The notes beneath the pieces are model-generated. The model had not been told where the DNA came from and did no database searches. It worked only from the letters and a program-made list of their open reading frames with translations. This document shows positions 46,721 through 55,548 of a DNA stretch of 64,000 nucleotides, piece after piece; the stretch's first letter is position 1, and every line of letters begins with the position of its first letter. The translations under genes and the position numbers were made by a program. Origin of the DNA: VAZQ01 sp963739175 (GTDB lineage: Bacteria > Pseudomonadota > Alphaproteobacteria > Rhizobiales > Xanthobacteraceae); NCBI GenBank assembly GCA_963739175.1, contig CAVTZH010000009.1:434001-498000 (forward strand). The letters are read 5' to 3'.

Positions 46721-47374
46721 ATGCCCGATCACAGCCGACGCGACGTCATGGCCGGCGCAGTCCTTGCCGGCGCCGCGACGCTGACGTCATCGGACGCAAT
46801 GGCGCAAGGGACGTCACAAGGGGCGTCACAAGCGACGTCACAGGGGGCTTCGATGCATCAGGGCATGAGCTATGACGACGTCCGCAAGCTGCTCAATCTC
46901 GAGCCCAACGCCACCTGCGGCTACGTGCGCGTGACATTCATGAGCCCGCAACGGATCGCGCCGGGCGGACTGCCGGCGCCGTTCGATGCCGGCCGCCCGA
47001 TGGGCTCGGCACTCTATTTCATGCTGACGCCGGACGAGCCGGTGAAGCTGCACCGCATCCGCAACGACCAGTTCTATCACTACTATCTCGGCGACCCGAT
47101 CGAGGTGCTGATGCTGATGACCGATGGCTCGACCCAGCATCACATGGTCGGGCCCGACCTGCGCGCCGGGCACAAGGTGCAGCTGTTCATTCCGGGCAAT
47201 ACGTTCCACACCGCGCGCGTCGCCGGCTCGCGCCGCTGGTTCCTCGGCGGCAGCACGGAGTGGCCGGGCGTCGAGCCGGCCGATGTCGAGCTTGGCAAGA
47301 TGGACGAGCTCGCCGCGAAATACCCGAGCGTGGCGCGGCAGATCCGCACCTATCCGCTGCCGGCGAAGGGGTGA
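46721..47374 (+). CDS. Tat-exported DUF985 cupin protein
   Basis: The 217-aa product begins with a twin-arginine signal, SRRDVMAGAVLAGAATLTSS then DAMAQ, followed by a short repeat linker (GTSQGASQATSQGAS) and a DUF985 cupin domain: SALYFMLTPDEPVKLHRIRN, QFYHYYLGDPIEVLMLM, GHKVQLFIPGNTFHTARVAG and SRRWFLGGSTEWPG. It is the exported paralog of the protein at 21833-22267. The Tat signal suggests folding with a cofactor before export. ATG 46721 is preferred over an upstream ATG because the RR motif follows closely. GAGGTC precedes it. Confidence 0.82.
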   Translation: MPDHSRRDVMAGAVLAGAATLTSSDAMAQGTSQGASQATSQGASMHQGMSYDDVRKLLNLEPNATCGYVRVTFMSPQRIAPGGLPAPFDAGRPMGSALYFMLTPDEPVKLHRIRNDQFYHYYLGDPIEVLMLMTDGSTQHHMVGPDLRAGHKVQLFIPGNTFHTARVAGSRRWFLGGSTEWPGVEPADVELGKMDELAAKYPSVARQIRTYPLPAKG

Positions 47375-47377
47375 GGG

Positions 47378-47616
47378 CTACAGAAGCTCTTTGAATTCTT
47401 CGACCGTGAAGCACGGCTTGTCGGATGATGGAACGCAAGGTGCCTGGTTTGAGGTCTCGATTCGCGTGGACTGGCACGGTCACCGTGCGCGTCGGATCGG
47501 CCGGATAGACGAGCACGTGATCGGCTACCGACGATGCGATCGACGACGAAGCCATTCCTCGTCAACGCGCGAATAACCCGATTGCCGCTGACTGTTGGCA
47601 GGCCCCCGCCGGCCAT
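47378..47616 (-). CDS. hicA: HicA toxin (mRNA interferase), two apparent frameshifts
   Basis: After repair about 79 aa. The HicA pattern is visible: LPTVSGNRVIRALTRNGFVV, GSHHVLVYPADPTRTVTVPV with the catalytic His, HANRDLKPGTLRSIIRQAGF and TVEEFKELL. Two single-base insertions are inferred: AGCCGATCAC for AGCCATCAC near 47525, and GCCGTGCTTC for GCCGGCTTC near 47405. The span is two bases over whole codons. It follows hicB by two bases on the same strand. Confidence 0.8.
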
Positions 47617-47618
47617 AT

Positions 47619-47846
47619 TTATGCGGCTACGGTCACGCGGCGGATTTCCGGTTGGGCGTCGGCGGGAATGATCATGCCTTGGTCGCGCCGATACGCCAAA
47701 ACGGCGCGAATGGCTTCCTCGGCATTGGCGAGCGCTTCCTGCTCGGTCTCACCTTCGGTGACGACTTCCGGGAGCGCCGGGACCAGTACAGTGAAGCCGC
47801 CGCCTTCCTGCGGTTCGAGGACGACCGAGAAGCTGTAGTTCGCCAC
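47619..47846 (-). CDS. hicB: HicB antitoxin
   Basis: The 75-aa product shows the HicB partial RNase H fold: YSFSVVLEPQEGGGFTVLVP, LPEVVTEGETEQEALANAEE and AIRAVLAYRRDQG. No C-terminal DNA-binding extension is present, so it is the short type. The start is GTG 47846. It is the upstream gene of a hicBA operon; order antitoxin-toxin with a two-base gap. Confidence 0.85.
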   Translation of the reverse strand: MANYSFSVVLEPQEGGGFTVLVPALPEVVTEGETEQEALANAEEAIRAVLAYRRDQGMIIPADAQPEIRRVTVAA

Positions 47847-47949
47847 GATGTGGCTCCTGCGCTGCGTGTGCGTTGATCGTAACAAACCGTAGGCAAGCGT
47901 CAATGAAACGGCTAGCGCCGTCCGCAAGCCTTGCAAATATGCCGTTAAC

Positions 47950-49464
47950 TCAGCGCCAGGCGCCGAAGCGGTTGTCGAAGCTGCCGGTGGGCACGGTCGG
48001 CTGCGCGCCGTTGATCGTGCTCTGGCCCGACGCGGGCGCCTGCGTCGATGCGGTCTGCGTCTCCGCGGGCTCGCTCTTCGGGCGGATCGCGCCCGGATTG
48101 GTGTTCGCGCTCCCGGTCTGCTTGGCCGGCTGATCCTTCTTGTCGGTCGGCTTCGTCTTGGCGGTCTTCGCCGTCGCGGGCTTCGCCTTCGGCGCCGGCG
48201 GCGCCTTCTCCGCGCTGTTCGAGTTGCCAAGCCCGACCATGCTTCTCATGCGGTCCATCATGCCGCCGCCGGACGACGACGGCTGGCTGCTGGACGATGA
48301 CGCGCTGCCGCTCGACGAGAACATGTTGCCGAAGAAGCTGCCGCTCGAAGAAGACGACTGCACGGAGGCGGTCTCGGTGCGCACCACCGGTTCGGCGACG
48401 CTGCCGGTCGCGGTGCGCGTGGTCGCGCGCGACGCCAGCGTGCGTTCACCGCTCGGCGGGGTGCGGATGTTGGCCGGGATCGTTCCGGCGGAGGTCGCGA
48501 CGCGGCTGCGGACGACGCCGGTATCGTCGACATTGTGCCCGCTCACGGCAGAGGCAAAGGTAGGATGCATGCTGCCGTCGGCGAAGCTTCGCATCGCCGG
48601 CAGGCTGCCGCGGCGGACCAGGTCGGCGACCTGCGCTTCGTCGCGCTGCTGCTTGGTGCGCACCGCGGCGAGAACGTCGTCCGGCGTGGTCAGGGCCGGG
48701 CAGGCCGCGGTCGAAACGTAGCGGCCCTTGGTCTCGGTGTTGAACACGTAGCGGCGGTCGCAGACGTCGACCTTCGGCTCCTGGCGCGTCACCTCGAAGT
48801 GGTCGTAGCCGGTCTTGAGCATCTTCCAGAACGGCATGTGCGGCGAATTGCGGTAGCGCGCCATGTTCTGCGGCGTCATCCGGAACGGGAACGCCTGGAT
48901 CTGGAACGAAGACTGGCCGCCGAAGAACGACTCGCGCGCCAGCGCGTAGATTTCCGCGATCTGCTCGTCGGTCATGGCGTAGCAGCCCGCCGATGAGCAA
49001 TCGCCGTGGATCATGAGGAACGAACCGGTGCGGTCGTTCGAACGGTCATAGGCGTTCGGATAGCCAAGATTTATCGAGAGGTAGTAATTGGAGTTTGGAT
49101 TCATCAGGCTCGGCGTGATCGTGTAGAACCCCTCTGGAGCCTGGCGGTCGCCTTGCTTGATCTTCGGACCGAGATCGCCCGACCAGCGGCAGATCGGATA
49201 GGTCTTGAGCAGCGCCATGCGGCCGCTCTGGTCTTCCTTCCAGACCTCGAGCTCGGACTCTTCCTTGAAGATGCGGACGAGGATCGGGGATTCCTTGCTC
49301 ATGTTCCGCCGCTCGATCTCCGCGATCATTTGCGGCGAGAGCGGTTGCAGCGAGCGCAGCGTCGGGGTGGCGATGCCACTTTCGGGGTCGCAGCCGGCAA
49401 GCGTCACCGCAGCAAGGATTGCCGCGGACGCTAAAAGCGAGCGCACCAGTGGGCGACGGTTCAA
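47950..49464 (-). CDS. L,D-transpeptidase (YkuD-type) lipoprotein
   Basis: About 504 aa. An N-terminal lipoprotein signal (LLASAAILAAVTLAGCDPES) precedes a YkuD-type L,D-transpeptidase domain with QAPEGFYTITPSLMNPNSNY and the catalytic Cys region IHGDCSSAGCYAMTDEQIAE, in the arrangement of YafK-like enzymes. The C-terminal 200 residues are low-complexity, Ser/Pro/Lys-rich (SSSSSGSFFGNMFSSSGSAS), suggesting a flexible arm. It probably acts on peptidoglycan at the outer membrane. TTG 49464 has GGGGGAG upstream; GTG 49446 is an alternative start. Confidence 0.86.
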   Translation of the reverse strand: MNRRPLVRSLLASAAILAAVTLAGCDPESGIATPTLRSLQPLSPQMIAEIERRNMSKESPILVRIFKEESELEVWKEDQSGRMALLKTYPICRWSGDLGPKIKQGDRQAPEGFYTITPSLMNPNSNYYLSINLGYPNAYDRSNDRTGSFLMIHGDCSSAGCYAMTDEQIAEIYALARESFFGGQSSFQIQAFPFRMTPQNMARYRNSPHMPFWKMLKTGYDHFEVTRQEPKVDVCDRRYVFNTETKGRYVSTAACPALTTPDDVLAAVRTKQQRDEAQVADLVRRGSLPAMRSFADGSMHPTFASAVSGHNVDDTGVVRSRVATSAGTIPANIRTPPSGERTLASRATTRTATGSVAEPVVRTETASVQSSSSSGSFFGNMFSSSGSASSSSSQPSSSGGGMMDRMRSMVGLGNSNSAEKAPPAPKAKPATAKTAKTKPTDKKDQPAKQTGSANTNPGAIRPKSEPAETQTASTQAPASGQSTINGAQPTVPTGSFDNRFGAWR

Positions 49465-49877
49465 ACCCGAGACTCCCCCGACCGATCCAAAGGCGATCCC
49501 TAGCCCTTGAACACTAATGGTTATCTCTTGGAAGGGTTGACCGCAAGGCAACCCCCTCCAGACGCGAGCCGATTGAGCATGCCGAAGGTGAACGAATAGT
49601 AAATATTAAGAAAGTGTTCCCCGTCGGTCACGTATTCGGAGGCAAAACAATACCGTTCCACCCCAATTTCCGAGGGGAGGGTGATCCAACACTTGGGAGA
49701 TATCGGGGCAGGGTTGAGGAATCCCCAGGGAAGTAAGCCGCCCTGGCGTTAACCTTAACGGGCCTGCAATCGCCGGTGGACTTTGCCCCGCCAGCCGCCA
49801 CAATCGCCGGAAAGGCCCCGCCCGGCCCCCTCGACCCTGGGGTCCGGCGACAGGGAGCCATGACAAGGAGGAGGCCC
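49465..49877. other. Intergenic region before the CxxCH protein pair
   Basis: A 413-base gap between divergent genes. It has an AT-rich part near 49595-49620 and a strong ribosome site, AAGGAGGAGG, just before ATG 49878. A GTTAACCTTAAC palindrome is at about 49750. No small gene was recognised. Confidence 0.55.
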
Positions 49878-52034
49878 ATGAAGCTCATCCAAGCAAAACC
49901 TGCTCAAGCATTGATGCTGGGCGCCGCGGCCCTCGCGCTCGCAGCGCTGGTGGCCGGACTGCCGTCGCAGCCGGGCGCGCAGACCCCGGCGGTCGCCATC
50001 GACAACGACGATATCGGCGGCGTGGTCACCGGCCCGAAGGGACCGGAGGCCGGCGTCTGGGTGATCGCCGAGACCACCGACCTTCCCACCAAATACGCCA
50101 AGATCGTCGTCACCGACGACCAGGGCCGCTACGTGCTGCCGGATCTGCCGAAGGCCAAATACAAGGTGTGGGTGCGCGGCTACGGTCTCGTCGATTCGGC
50201 GCAGGTCGATGCCGCGCCCGGGAGCCAGCTCAACCTCACCGCGGTGGTCGCGCCGAACGAGAAGGCGGCGGCGGAGTACTACCCGCCGATCTACTGGTAC
50301 GCGATGCTGCGCATCCCGCCGCACAGCGAATTCCCCGGCACCGGACCGAAGGGCAACGGCATCAATCCCACGCAACGCACGCAGCAGCACTGGCTGGCGG
50401 ACGTGAAGAGCCTCGGCTGTCTCGCCTGCCATGCGATGGGCACGCCCGGCACGCGCGTGATCCCGCGCGAGTTCGGCGACTTCCCCAATTCGCGTGACGC
50501 ATGGACGCGCCGCATCCAGGCCGGTCAGGCGATGACCTCGATGGTCAACGTGGTGTCGCGCCTCGGCGCCGACCGCTCGGTCGCCGAATGGGCGAACTGG
50601 ACCGATCGCGTCGCCGCCGGCGAGCTGCCCAAGCACAAGCCGACGCGCCCGCAGGGCGCCGAGCGCAACGTGGTGCTGACGCTGTGGGACTGGAGCGAGC
50701 CAAAACTCTATCTGCATGACGTGATCGCCACCGACCGGCGCAATCCGACGGTCAACGCCAACGGCAAGATCTACGGCTCGCACGAGAACTCATCGGACCT
50801 GGTGCCGATCCTCGATCCGGTGACGCACACCGCGTCGTCGGTCAAGCATCCCGTGCTCGATCCGAAGACGCCGTCGCACCGCACCGATCCGATGACGCCG
50901 TCGGCCTATTGGGGCGAGGAGGCGATCTGGGACGCGCAGGCCAACCAGCACAATCCGATGATGGACGAGAAGGGCCGCCCGTGGTTCACGGTGCGGCTGC
51001 GTCCGGCGGCCAATCCTGCGTTCTGCCGCAAGGGCTCGGATCATCCTTCGGCCAAGGTCTTCCCGATCGATAGTTCGACTCGGCACGTGTCGATGTACGA
51101 TCCCACGACCGGCAAGTTCACGCTGGTCGACACCTGCTTCCCGACCCATCACCTGATCTTCGCCGAAGATGCCGACAACACGCTGTGGCTCTCGAGCGGC
51201 GGCGCCGGCGCCAGCGTGGCCGGCTGGGTCAACCGCAGGATCCTGGAGGAGACCGGCGATCATCAGCGTGCGCAGGGCTGGTCGCCGTTCGTGCTCGACA
51301 CCAACGGCAACGGCCGGCGCGACGACTGGGTCGAGCCCAACCAGCCGGTCGACGCGGCGAAGGACAAGCGCGTCGCGGTCGGCTTCTACAGCGTCGTCGT
51401 CAATCCGCAGGACGGCACGGTGTGGGGACAATCCTTGAGTCCGTGGCCCGGCTATGCCGTGCGCTACGATCCGAAGACGCAGCTCACCGAGATCTATTCG
51501 CCGCCGCTGCCGGGCTATGGCGGCCGCGGCGCCGACATCGATCGCAACGGCGTGTTCTGGACGTCGCTGGCGAGCGGTCACCTCGGCGAGTTCGACCGCC
51601 GCAAGTGCAAGGTGCTCAACGGCCCGACCGCGACCGGCGATCACTGCCCCGAAGGCTGGACGCTGCATCGCATGCCGGGCCCGAATTTCGAGGGCGTGAA
51701 GGAGGAGCACAGCGCCGAGGGCAGCTATTACACCTGGGTCGACTGGTTCAACACCGGCGGGCTCGGCGAGAACGTGCCGATTGCGACCGGCAACCAGAAC
51801 TCGTCGCTGCTCGCGCTGGTGAACGGCCGGTGGCTCAATCTGGTGGTGCCGTATCCGATGGGCTTCTTCACCAAGTGGGTGGAGGGACGCATCGACGATG
51901 CCAATGCCGGATGGAAGGGCAGGGGCTTGTGGACCACCTATTCCAACCGCACCATGTTCCATCTCGAAGGCGGCGTTCTGAACCGTCCGAAGGTGGTGAA
52001 ATTCCAGATGCGGCCCGATCCGCTGGCGAAGTGA
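49878..52034 (+). CDS. Periplasmic protein with carboxypeptidase-regulatory-like domain and CxxCH motif (copy 1)
   Basis: The 718-aa product has a signal peptide (LGAAALALAALVAGLPSQPGA then QT), a carboxypeptidase regulatory-like beta domain (about 35-105: GVVTGPKGPEAGVWVIAETT, VVTDDQGRYVLPDLPKAKYK), a CxxCH motif LGCLACHAMGTPGTR at 181-185 that could bind c-type haem, and a repeat region with NTLWLSSGG, GTVWGQSLSPWPGYAVRYDP and GVFWTSLASGHLGEFDRRKC that resembles a beta-propeller of the Vgb-lyase type. A near-identical gene follows. Function unknown; an extracytoplasmic redox enzyme or ligand sensor is possible. Confidence 0.82.
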   Translation: MKLIQAKPAQALMLGAAALALAALVAGLPSQPGAQTPAVAIDNDDIGGVVTGPKGPEAGVWVIAETTDLPTKYAKIVVTDDQGRYVLPDLPKAKYKVWVRGYGLVDSAQVDAAPGSQLNLTAVVAPNEKAAAEYYPPIYWYAMLRIPPHSEFPGTGPKGNGINPTQRTQQHWLADVKSLGCLACHAMGTPGTRVIPREFGDFPNSRDAWTRRIQAGQAMTSMVNVVSRLGADRSVAEWANWTDRVAAGELPKHKPTRPQGAERNVVLTLWDWSEPKLYLHDVIATDRRNPTVNANGKIYGSHENSSDLVPILDPVTHTASSVKHPVLDPKTPSHRTDPMTPSAYWGEEAIWDAQANQHNPMMDEKGRPWFTVRLRPAANPAFCRKGSDHPSAKVFPIDSSTRHVSMYDPTTGKFTLVDTCFPTHHLIFAEDADNTLWLSSGGAGASVAGWVNRRILEETGDHQRAQGWSPFVLDTNGNGRRDDWVEPNQPVDAAKDKRVAVGFYSVVVNPQDGTVWGQSLSPWPGYAVRYDPKTQLTEIYSPPLPGYGGRGADIDRNGVFWTSLASGHLGEFDRRKCKVLNGPTATGDHCPEGWTLHRMPGPNFEGVKEEHSAEGSYYTWVDWFNTGGLGENVPIATGNQNSSLLALVNGRWLNLVVPYPMGFFTKWVEGRIDDANAGWKGRGLWTTYSNRTMFHLEGGVLNRPKVVKFQMRPDPLAK

Positions 52035-52042
52035 GGATAGCT

Positions 52043-52076
52043 GGTGTCCCGCAGATGCGGGACACCCGTTGCTTTT
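52043..52076 (+). terminator. Intrinsic terminator after CxxCH gene 1
   Basis: GGTGTCCCGC and GCGGGACACC form a perfect 10-base stem with loop AGAT, followed by CGTTGCTTTT. It lies 9 bases after the stop codon. Confidence 0.8.
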
Positions 52077-52086
52077 GAATGAAACG

Positions 52087-52142
52087 ACCGGATCCCGGGT
52101 CAGCAGCGCACCACTTCGTGCTGCGCTGCGCCCGGGACACGA
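52087..52142. repeat. Partial copy of the GTCCCGG palindrome at 4038-4166
   Basis: Contains GGATCCCGGGTC, GCAGCGCACCACTTCGTGCT and GCGCTGCGCCCGGGACACG, matching the right half of the 4038-4166 repeat. It lies directly upstream of the second CxxCH gene. Confidence 0.65.
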
Positions 52143-52167
52143 AACGACACCCTGGGGAGGGAACGAC

Positions 52168-54325
52168 ATGAAACTCAAGCAAGCCTTGATGCTGAGCGCA
52201 GCTGCCGTGGTGGCGGGTGCGTTGTTCGCCGGCGTGCCGTCGCAGCCGGGCGCGCAAACCGCCGCGGTTGCGATCGACAATGACGACATCGGTGGCGTCG
52301 TCACCGGCCCGAAGGGTCCGGAAGCCGGCGTCTGGGTGATCGCCGAGACCACCGATCTCCCGACCAAATACGCCAAGATCGTCGTCACCGACGACCAGGG
52401 TCGCTACGTGCTGCCCGATCTGCCGAAAGCGAAATACAAAGTCTGGGTGCGCGGCTATGGCCTCGTCGATTCCGCCAAGGTCGATGCCGAGCCCGGCCGT
52501 CAGCTCAATCTCACCGCGGTGGTCGCGCCGAACGACAAGGCGGCGGCGGACTACTACCCGCCGATCTTCTGGTACTCGATGCTGCGGATTCCGCCGAAGA
52601 GCGAATTCCCCGGCACCGGTCCGCAGGGCAACGGCATCAATCCCGGGCAGCGCAACCAGCACTACTGGCTCGCCGACGTCAAATCGCTCGGCTGCATGTC
52701 GTGCCACGCGCTCGGCACGCCGGGCACGCGCACCATTCCAAAGGAATTCAGCAGCCACTTCGCCAATTCGCGCGACGCCTGGATGCGCCGTCTGCAGGCC
52801 GGCCAGGCCATGGGACAGATGGTCGGCGTGACGACGCGGCTCGGTCCCGACCGCGCCGTCGCCGAATGGGCGAACTGGACCGACCGCGTCGCCGCCGGCG
52901 AAACGCCGAAGGCGAAGCCGACGCGGCCGCAAGGCGTCGAGCGCAACGTCGTGCTCACGCTGTGGGACTGGGGCGATCAGAAGACCTATCTGCACGACCT
53001 GATCGCGACCGACCGGCGCAAGCCGACGGTCAATGCCGGCGGCAAGATCTACGGCACGCAGGAGCACTCATCGGACATGGTGCCGGTGCTCGATCCGGTG
53101 ACGCACACCGCGTCCAACATCAAGCATCCGGTGCTCGACCCGAAGACGCCGTCGACCCGCGAACTCAATGCGATGACGCCGTCGGCCTATTGGGGCGAGG
53201 AGCCGATCTGGACCGCGCAGGCCGACAACCACAACCCGATGATGGATGAGCAGGGCCGCCTGTGGTTCACGGTGCGCGTGCGGCCGCCCGCCAACAACCC
53301 GGGATTCTGCCGGCAGGGCTCCGATCACCCGTCCGCCAAGGTCTATCCGCTGAACAGCTCGACCCGGCAGACGTCGATGTACGATCCGGCGACCGGCAAG
53401 TTCACGCTGATCGACCTCTGCTATCCCACGCATCACCTGAACTTCGCGGAGGATGCCGACAACACGCTGTGGTTCTCGAGCGGCGTCGGCGGGCTCAACG
53501 TGGCGGGCTGGCTCAACCGCCGCGTCTTCGAGCAGACCGGCGATCACGCCAAGGCGCAGGGCTGGTCGCCGTTCGTGCTCGACACCAACGGCAATGGCCG
53601 GCGCGACGACGGCTGGGTGCAGCCCAATCAGCCGGTCGATCCGCAAAAGGACAAGCGCGTCGCCGTCAACTTCTACAGCGTCGTGGTCAATCCGCAGGAC
53701 GGCTCGGTGTGGGGGCAGGGATTGAGCCCGTTCCCGAGCTTCGTGGTGCGCTTCGATCCGAAGACGCAGCTCTCGGAAATCTATTCACCGCCGTCGCCGG
53801 GCTACGGCGGGCGCGGCGGCGACATCGACCGCAACGGCGTGTTCTGGACGTCGCTCGCGAGCGGCCATCTCGGTGAGTTCGATCGCCGCAAGTGCAAGGT
53901 GCTCAACGGCCCGACCGCGACCGGCGATCACTGTCCGGAAGGCTGGAAGCTGCATCGCATGCCCGGCCCGACCTTCGAGCAGGGCGTTGACGACGAGCAC
54001 AGCGTCGAGGCGAGCTACTACACCTGGGTCGACTGGTTCAACATCAGCGGGCTCGGCGAGAACACGCCGATCGCGACCGGCAACATGAACTCGTCGCTGC
54101 TCGCGTTCGTGAAGCGGCAAGTGGGTCAACCTGGTGGTGCCGTATCCGATGGGCTTCTTCACCAAATGGGTGGAAGGCCGTATCGACGATGCCAGCACCG
54201 GCTGGAAGGGACGCGGCCTGTGGACCACCTATTCCAACCGCACCATGTTCCATCTTGAGGGCGGCAAGGAGAACCGTCCGAAGGTGGTGAAATTCCAGAT
54301 GCGGCCCGACCCGCTGGCGAAGTAG
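52168..54325 (+). CDS. Periplasmic protein with CxxCH motif (copy 2), frameshifted near the C-terminus
   Basis: Paralog of the preceding gene, similar along the whole length, with a signal peptide (AAAVVAGALFAGVPSQPGAQ), the same regulatory-like domain and CMSCHALGTPGTR near residue 176. Near 54114 an inserted base (GTGAAGCGGCAAG against GTGAACGGC in copy 1) shifts the frame; after repair it reads VNGKWVNLVVPYPMGFFTKW and ends KVVKFQMRPDPLAK, exactly like copy 1. The span is one base over whole codons. The ribosome site GGGGAGGG precedes ATG 52168. Confidence 0.82.
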
Positions 54326-54344
54326 CGGGCAACGCGGTCGCACA

Positions 54345-54390
54345 ACATGAGAAACCGCCCGGCTGGTCGCGCCGGGCGGTTTGTCATGTT
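54345..54390. terminator. Bidirectional terminator hairpin
   Basis: AACATGAGAAACCGCCCGGC and GCCGGGCGGTTTGTCATGTT pair along the full length with a single G-G mismatch around a TGGTCGC loop. It ends both the CxxCH gene 2 on the plus strand and the tRNA-like element/accA transcript on the minus strand. Confidence 0.85.
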
Positions 54391-54402
54391 TGATTGTGAA
54401 TC

Positions 54403-54477
54403 TGGAGACCCAGCCTGGATTCGAACCAGGATGCGAGCGGTGCCCCGCCCTCGCGTCGCCATTCCGCGCACCGGGTC
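54403..54477 (-). other. tRNA-like 75-nt element without a normal anticodon loop
   Basis: On the minus strand, 5' GACCCGG pairs with CTGGGTC (one G-U) as a seven-base acceptor stem, followed by T and CCA at the 3' end. The T-arm is perfect (CCTGG, loop TTCGAAT, CCAGG). The D-arm is plausible (CGCG, loop GAATGGCGA, CGCG). The anticodon region is only a hairpin, GGGCGG/CCGCTC with a GGCA loop, so it cannot decode as a normal tRNA. Length 75. It lies after accA and directly before the bidirectional terminator. It may be a degenerate tRNA or a tRNA-like RNA. Confidence 0.4.
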
Positions 54478-54555
54478 GCAGCGCCAGCCTAACTAGTCAG
54501 GTGCAGCGCAGCGGCAATCACTAGCGCGGAATATGCTTAAAGCAAGTTACCGGCG

Positions 54556-55512
54556 TCACGTAATGGAGCGCCCCACCGCTAAAAATTTCTCGCGGCGCTG
54601 GCGGCGCACCGCCTCGCGGTCGAGGCCCTTGAGGTCGTCGAGCGCCTCGCCGATGGCGTCGCCGGCGGCGGCGATCGTCGCCTGCGGGTCGCGGTGGGCG
54701 CCGCCGATCGGCTCGGTCACGATCTTGTCGATGACGCCGAAGCGCGCGAGATCCTGCGCGGTGATCTTCATGCTGGTGGCCGCTTCCTGCGCCTTGGTGG
54801 TGTCGCGCCACAGGATCGAGGCCGCGCCTTCCGGCGAGATCACGCTGTAGAAGGAGTGCTCCAGCATCAGCACGCGGTTGGCGGTGGCGATGGCGATGGC
54901 GCCGCCGGAGCCGCCGACGCCGATGATCAGCGCGACATTGGGCACGCTCGAGGCGAGGCAGCATTCGGTCGAGCGCGCGATCGCTTCCGCCTGGCCGCGC
55001 TCCTCGGCGCCGATGCCGGGATAGGCGCCTTCGGTGTCGACCAGCGACAGCACCGGAATGCCGAAGCGGTCGGCCATCTCCATCAGGCGCACCGCCTTGC
55101 GGTAGCCTTCCGGCCGCGCCATGCCGAAATTGTGCTTGAGGCGGTCCTCGGTGGTCGCACCCTTCTCGTGTCCGAGCACGCAGATGCTCTCGCCACGGAA
55201 GCGGCCGAAGCCGCCGACGATCGCTTCGTCGTCGCCGAATTTGCGGTCGCCGGCGAGCGGCACGAAGTCGGTGATCAGCGCGCCGACATAGTCGAGGCAG
55301 CGCGGGCGTTCGTGATGGCGCGCCACTTGCGTCTTCTGCCAGGGCGTAAGGTTGGCGTAGAGCTCGTCCAGCGTCTGCACCGCCTTGGCCTCGAGCCGCG
55401 CGATCTCCTCGGCGATGCCGGGACCGGTCTCGCCGGTCTGCACCGCGCGCAGTTCCTCGATCTGGGCCTCGATCTCGGCCACCGGTTTTTCAAAGTCGAG
55501 GTAGATGCGCAT
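54556..55512 (-). CDS. accA: Acetyl-CoA carboxylase carboxyltransferase subunit alpha
   Basis: Transfers carboxyl from biotin to acetyl-CoA with AccD in fatty acid synthesis. The 318-aa product starts MRIYLDFEKPVAEIEAQIEE, with TPWQKTQVARHHERPRCLDY, LSLVDTEGAYPGIGAEERGQ, IIGVGGSGGAIAIATANRVL and SFYSVISPEGAASILWRD, all standard for AccA. Intact frame and usual length. Confidence 0.97.
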   Translation of the reverse strand: MRIYLDFEKPVAEIEAQIEELRAVQTGETGPGIAEEIARLEAKAVQTLDELYANLTPWQKTQVARHHERPRCLDYVGALITDFVPLAGDRKFGDDEAIVGGFGRFRGESICVLGHEKGATTEDRLKHNFGMARPEGYRKAVRLMEMADRFGIPVLSLVDTEGAYPGIGAEERGQAEAIARSTECCLASSVPNVALIIGVGGSGGAIAIATANRVLMLEHSFYSVISPEGAASILWRDTTKAQEAATSMKITAQDLARFGVIDKIVTEPIGGAHRDPQATIAAAGDAIGEALDDLKGLDREAVRRQRREKFLAVGRSIT

Positions 55513-55548
55513 GGTCCAGGGATCAGTAATCAGTTGTCCGCAATCAGA

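Noticed and set aside
54403..54560. Permuted two-piece tmRNA acceptor region
   Set aside because: No tag-coding part was found nearby, the acceptor lacks the alanine identity G-U pair at position 3-70, and accA lies directly upstream. Kept only as a tRNA-like element.
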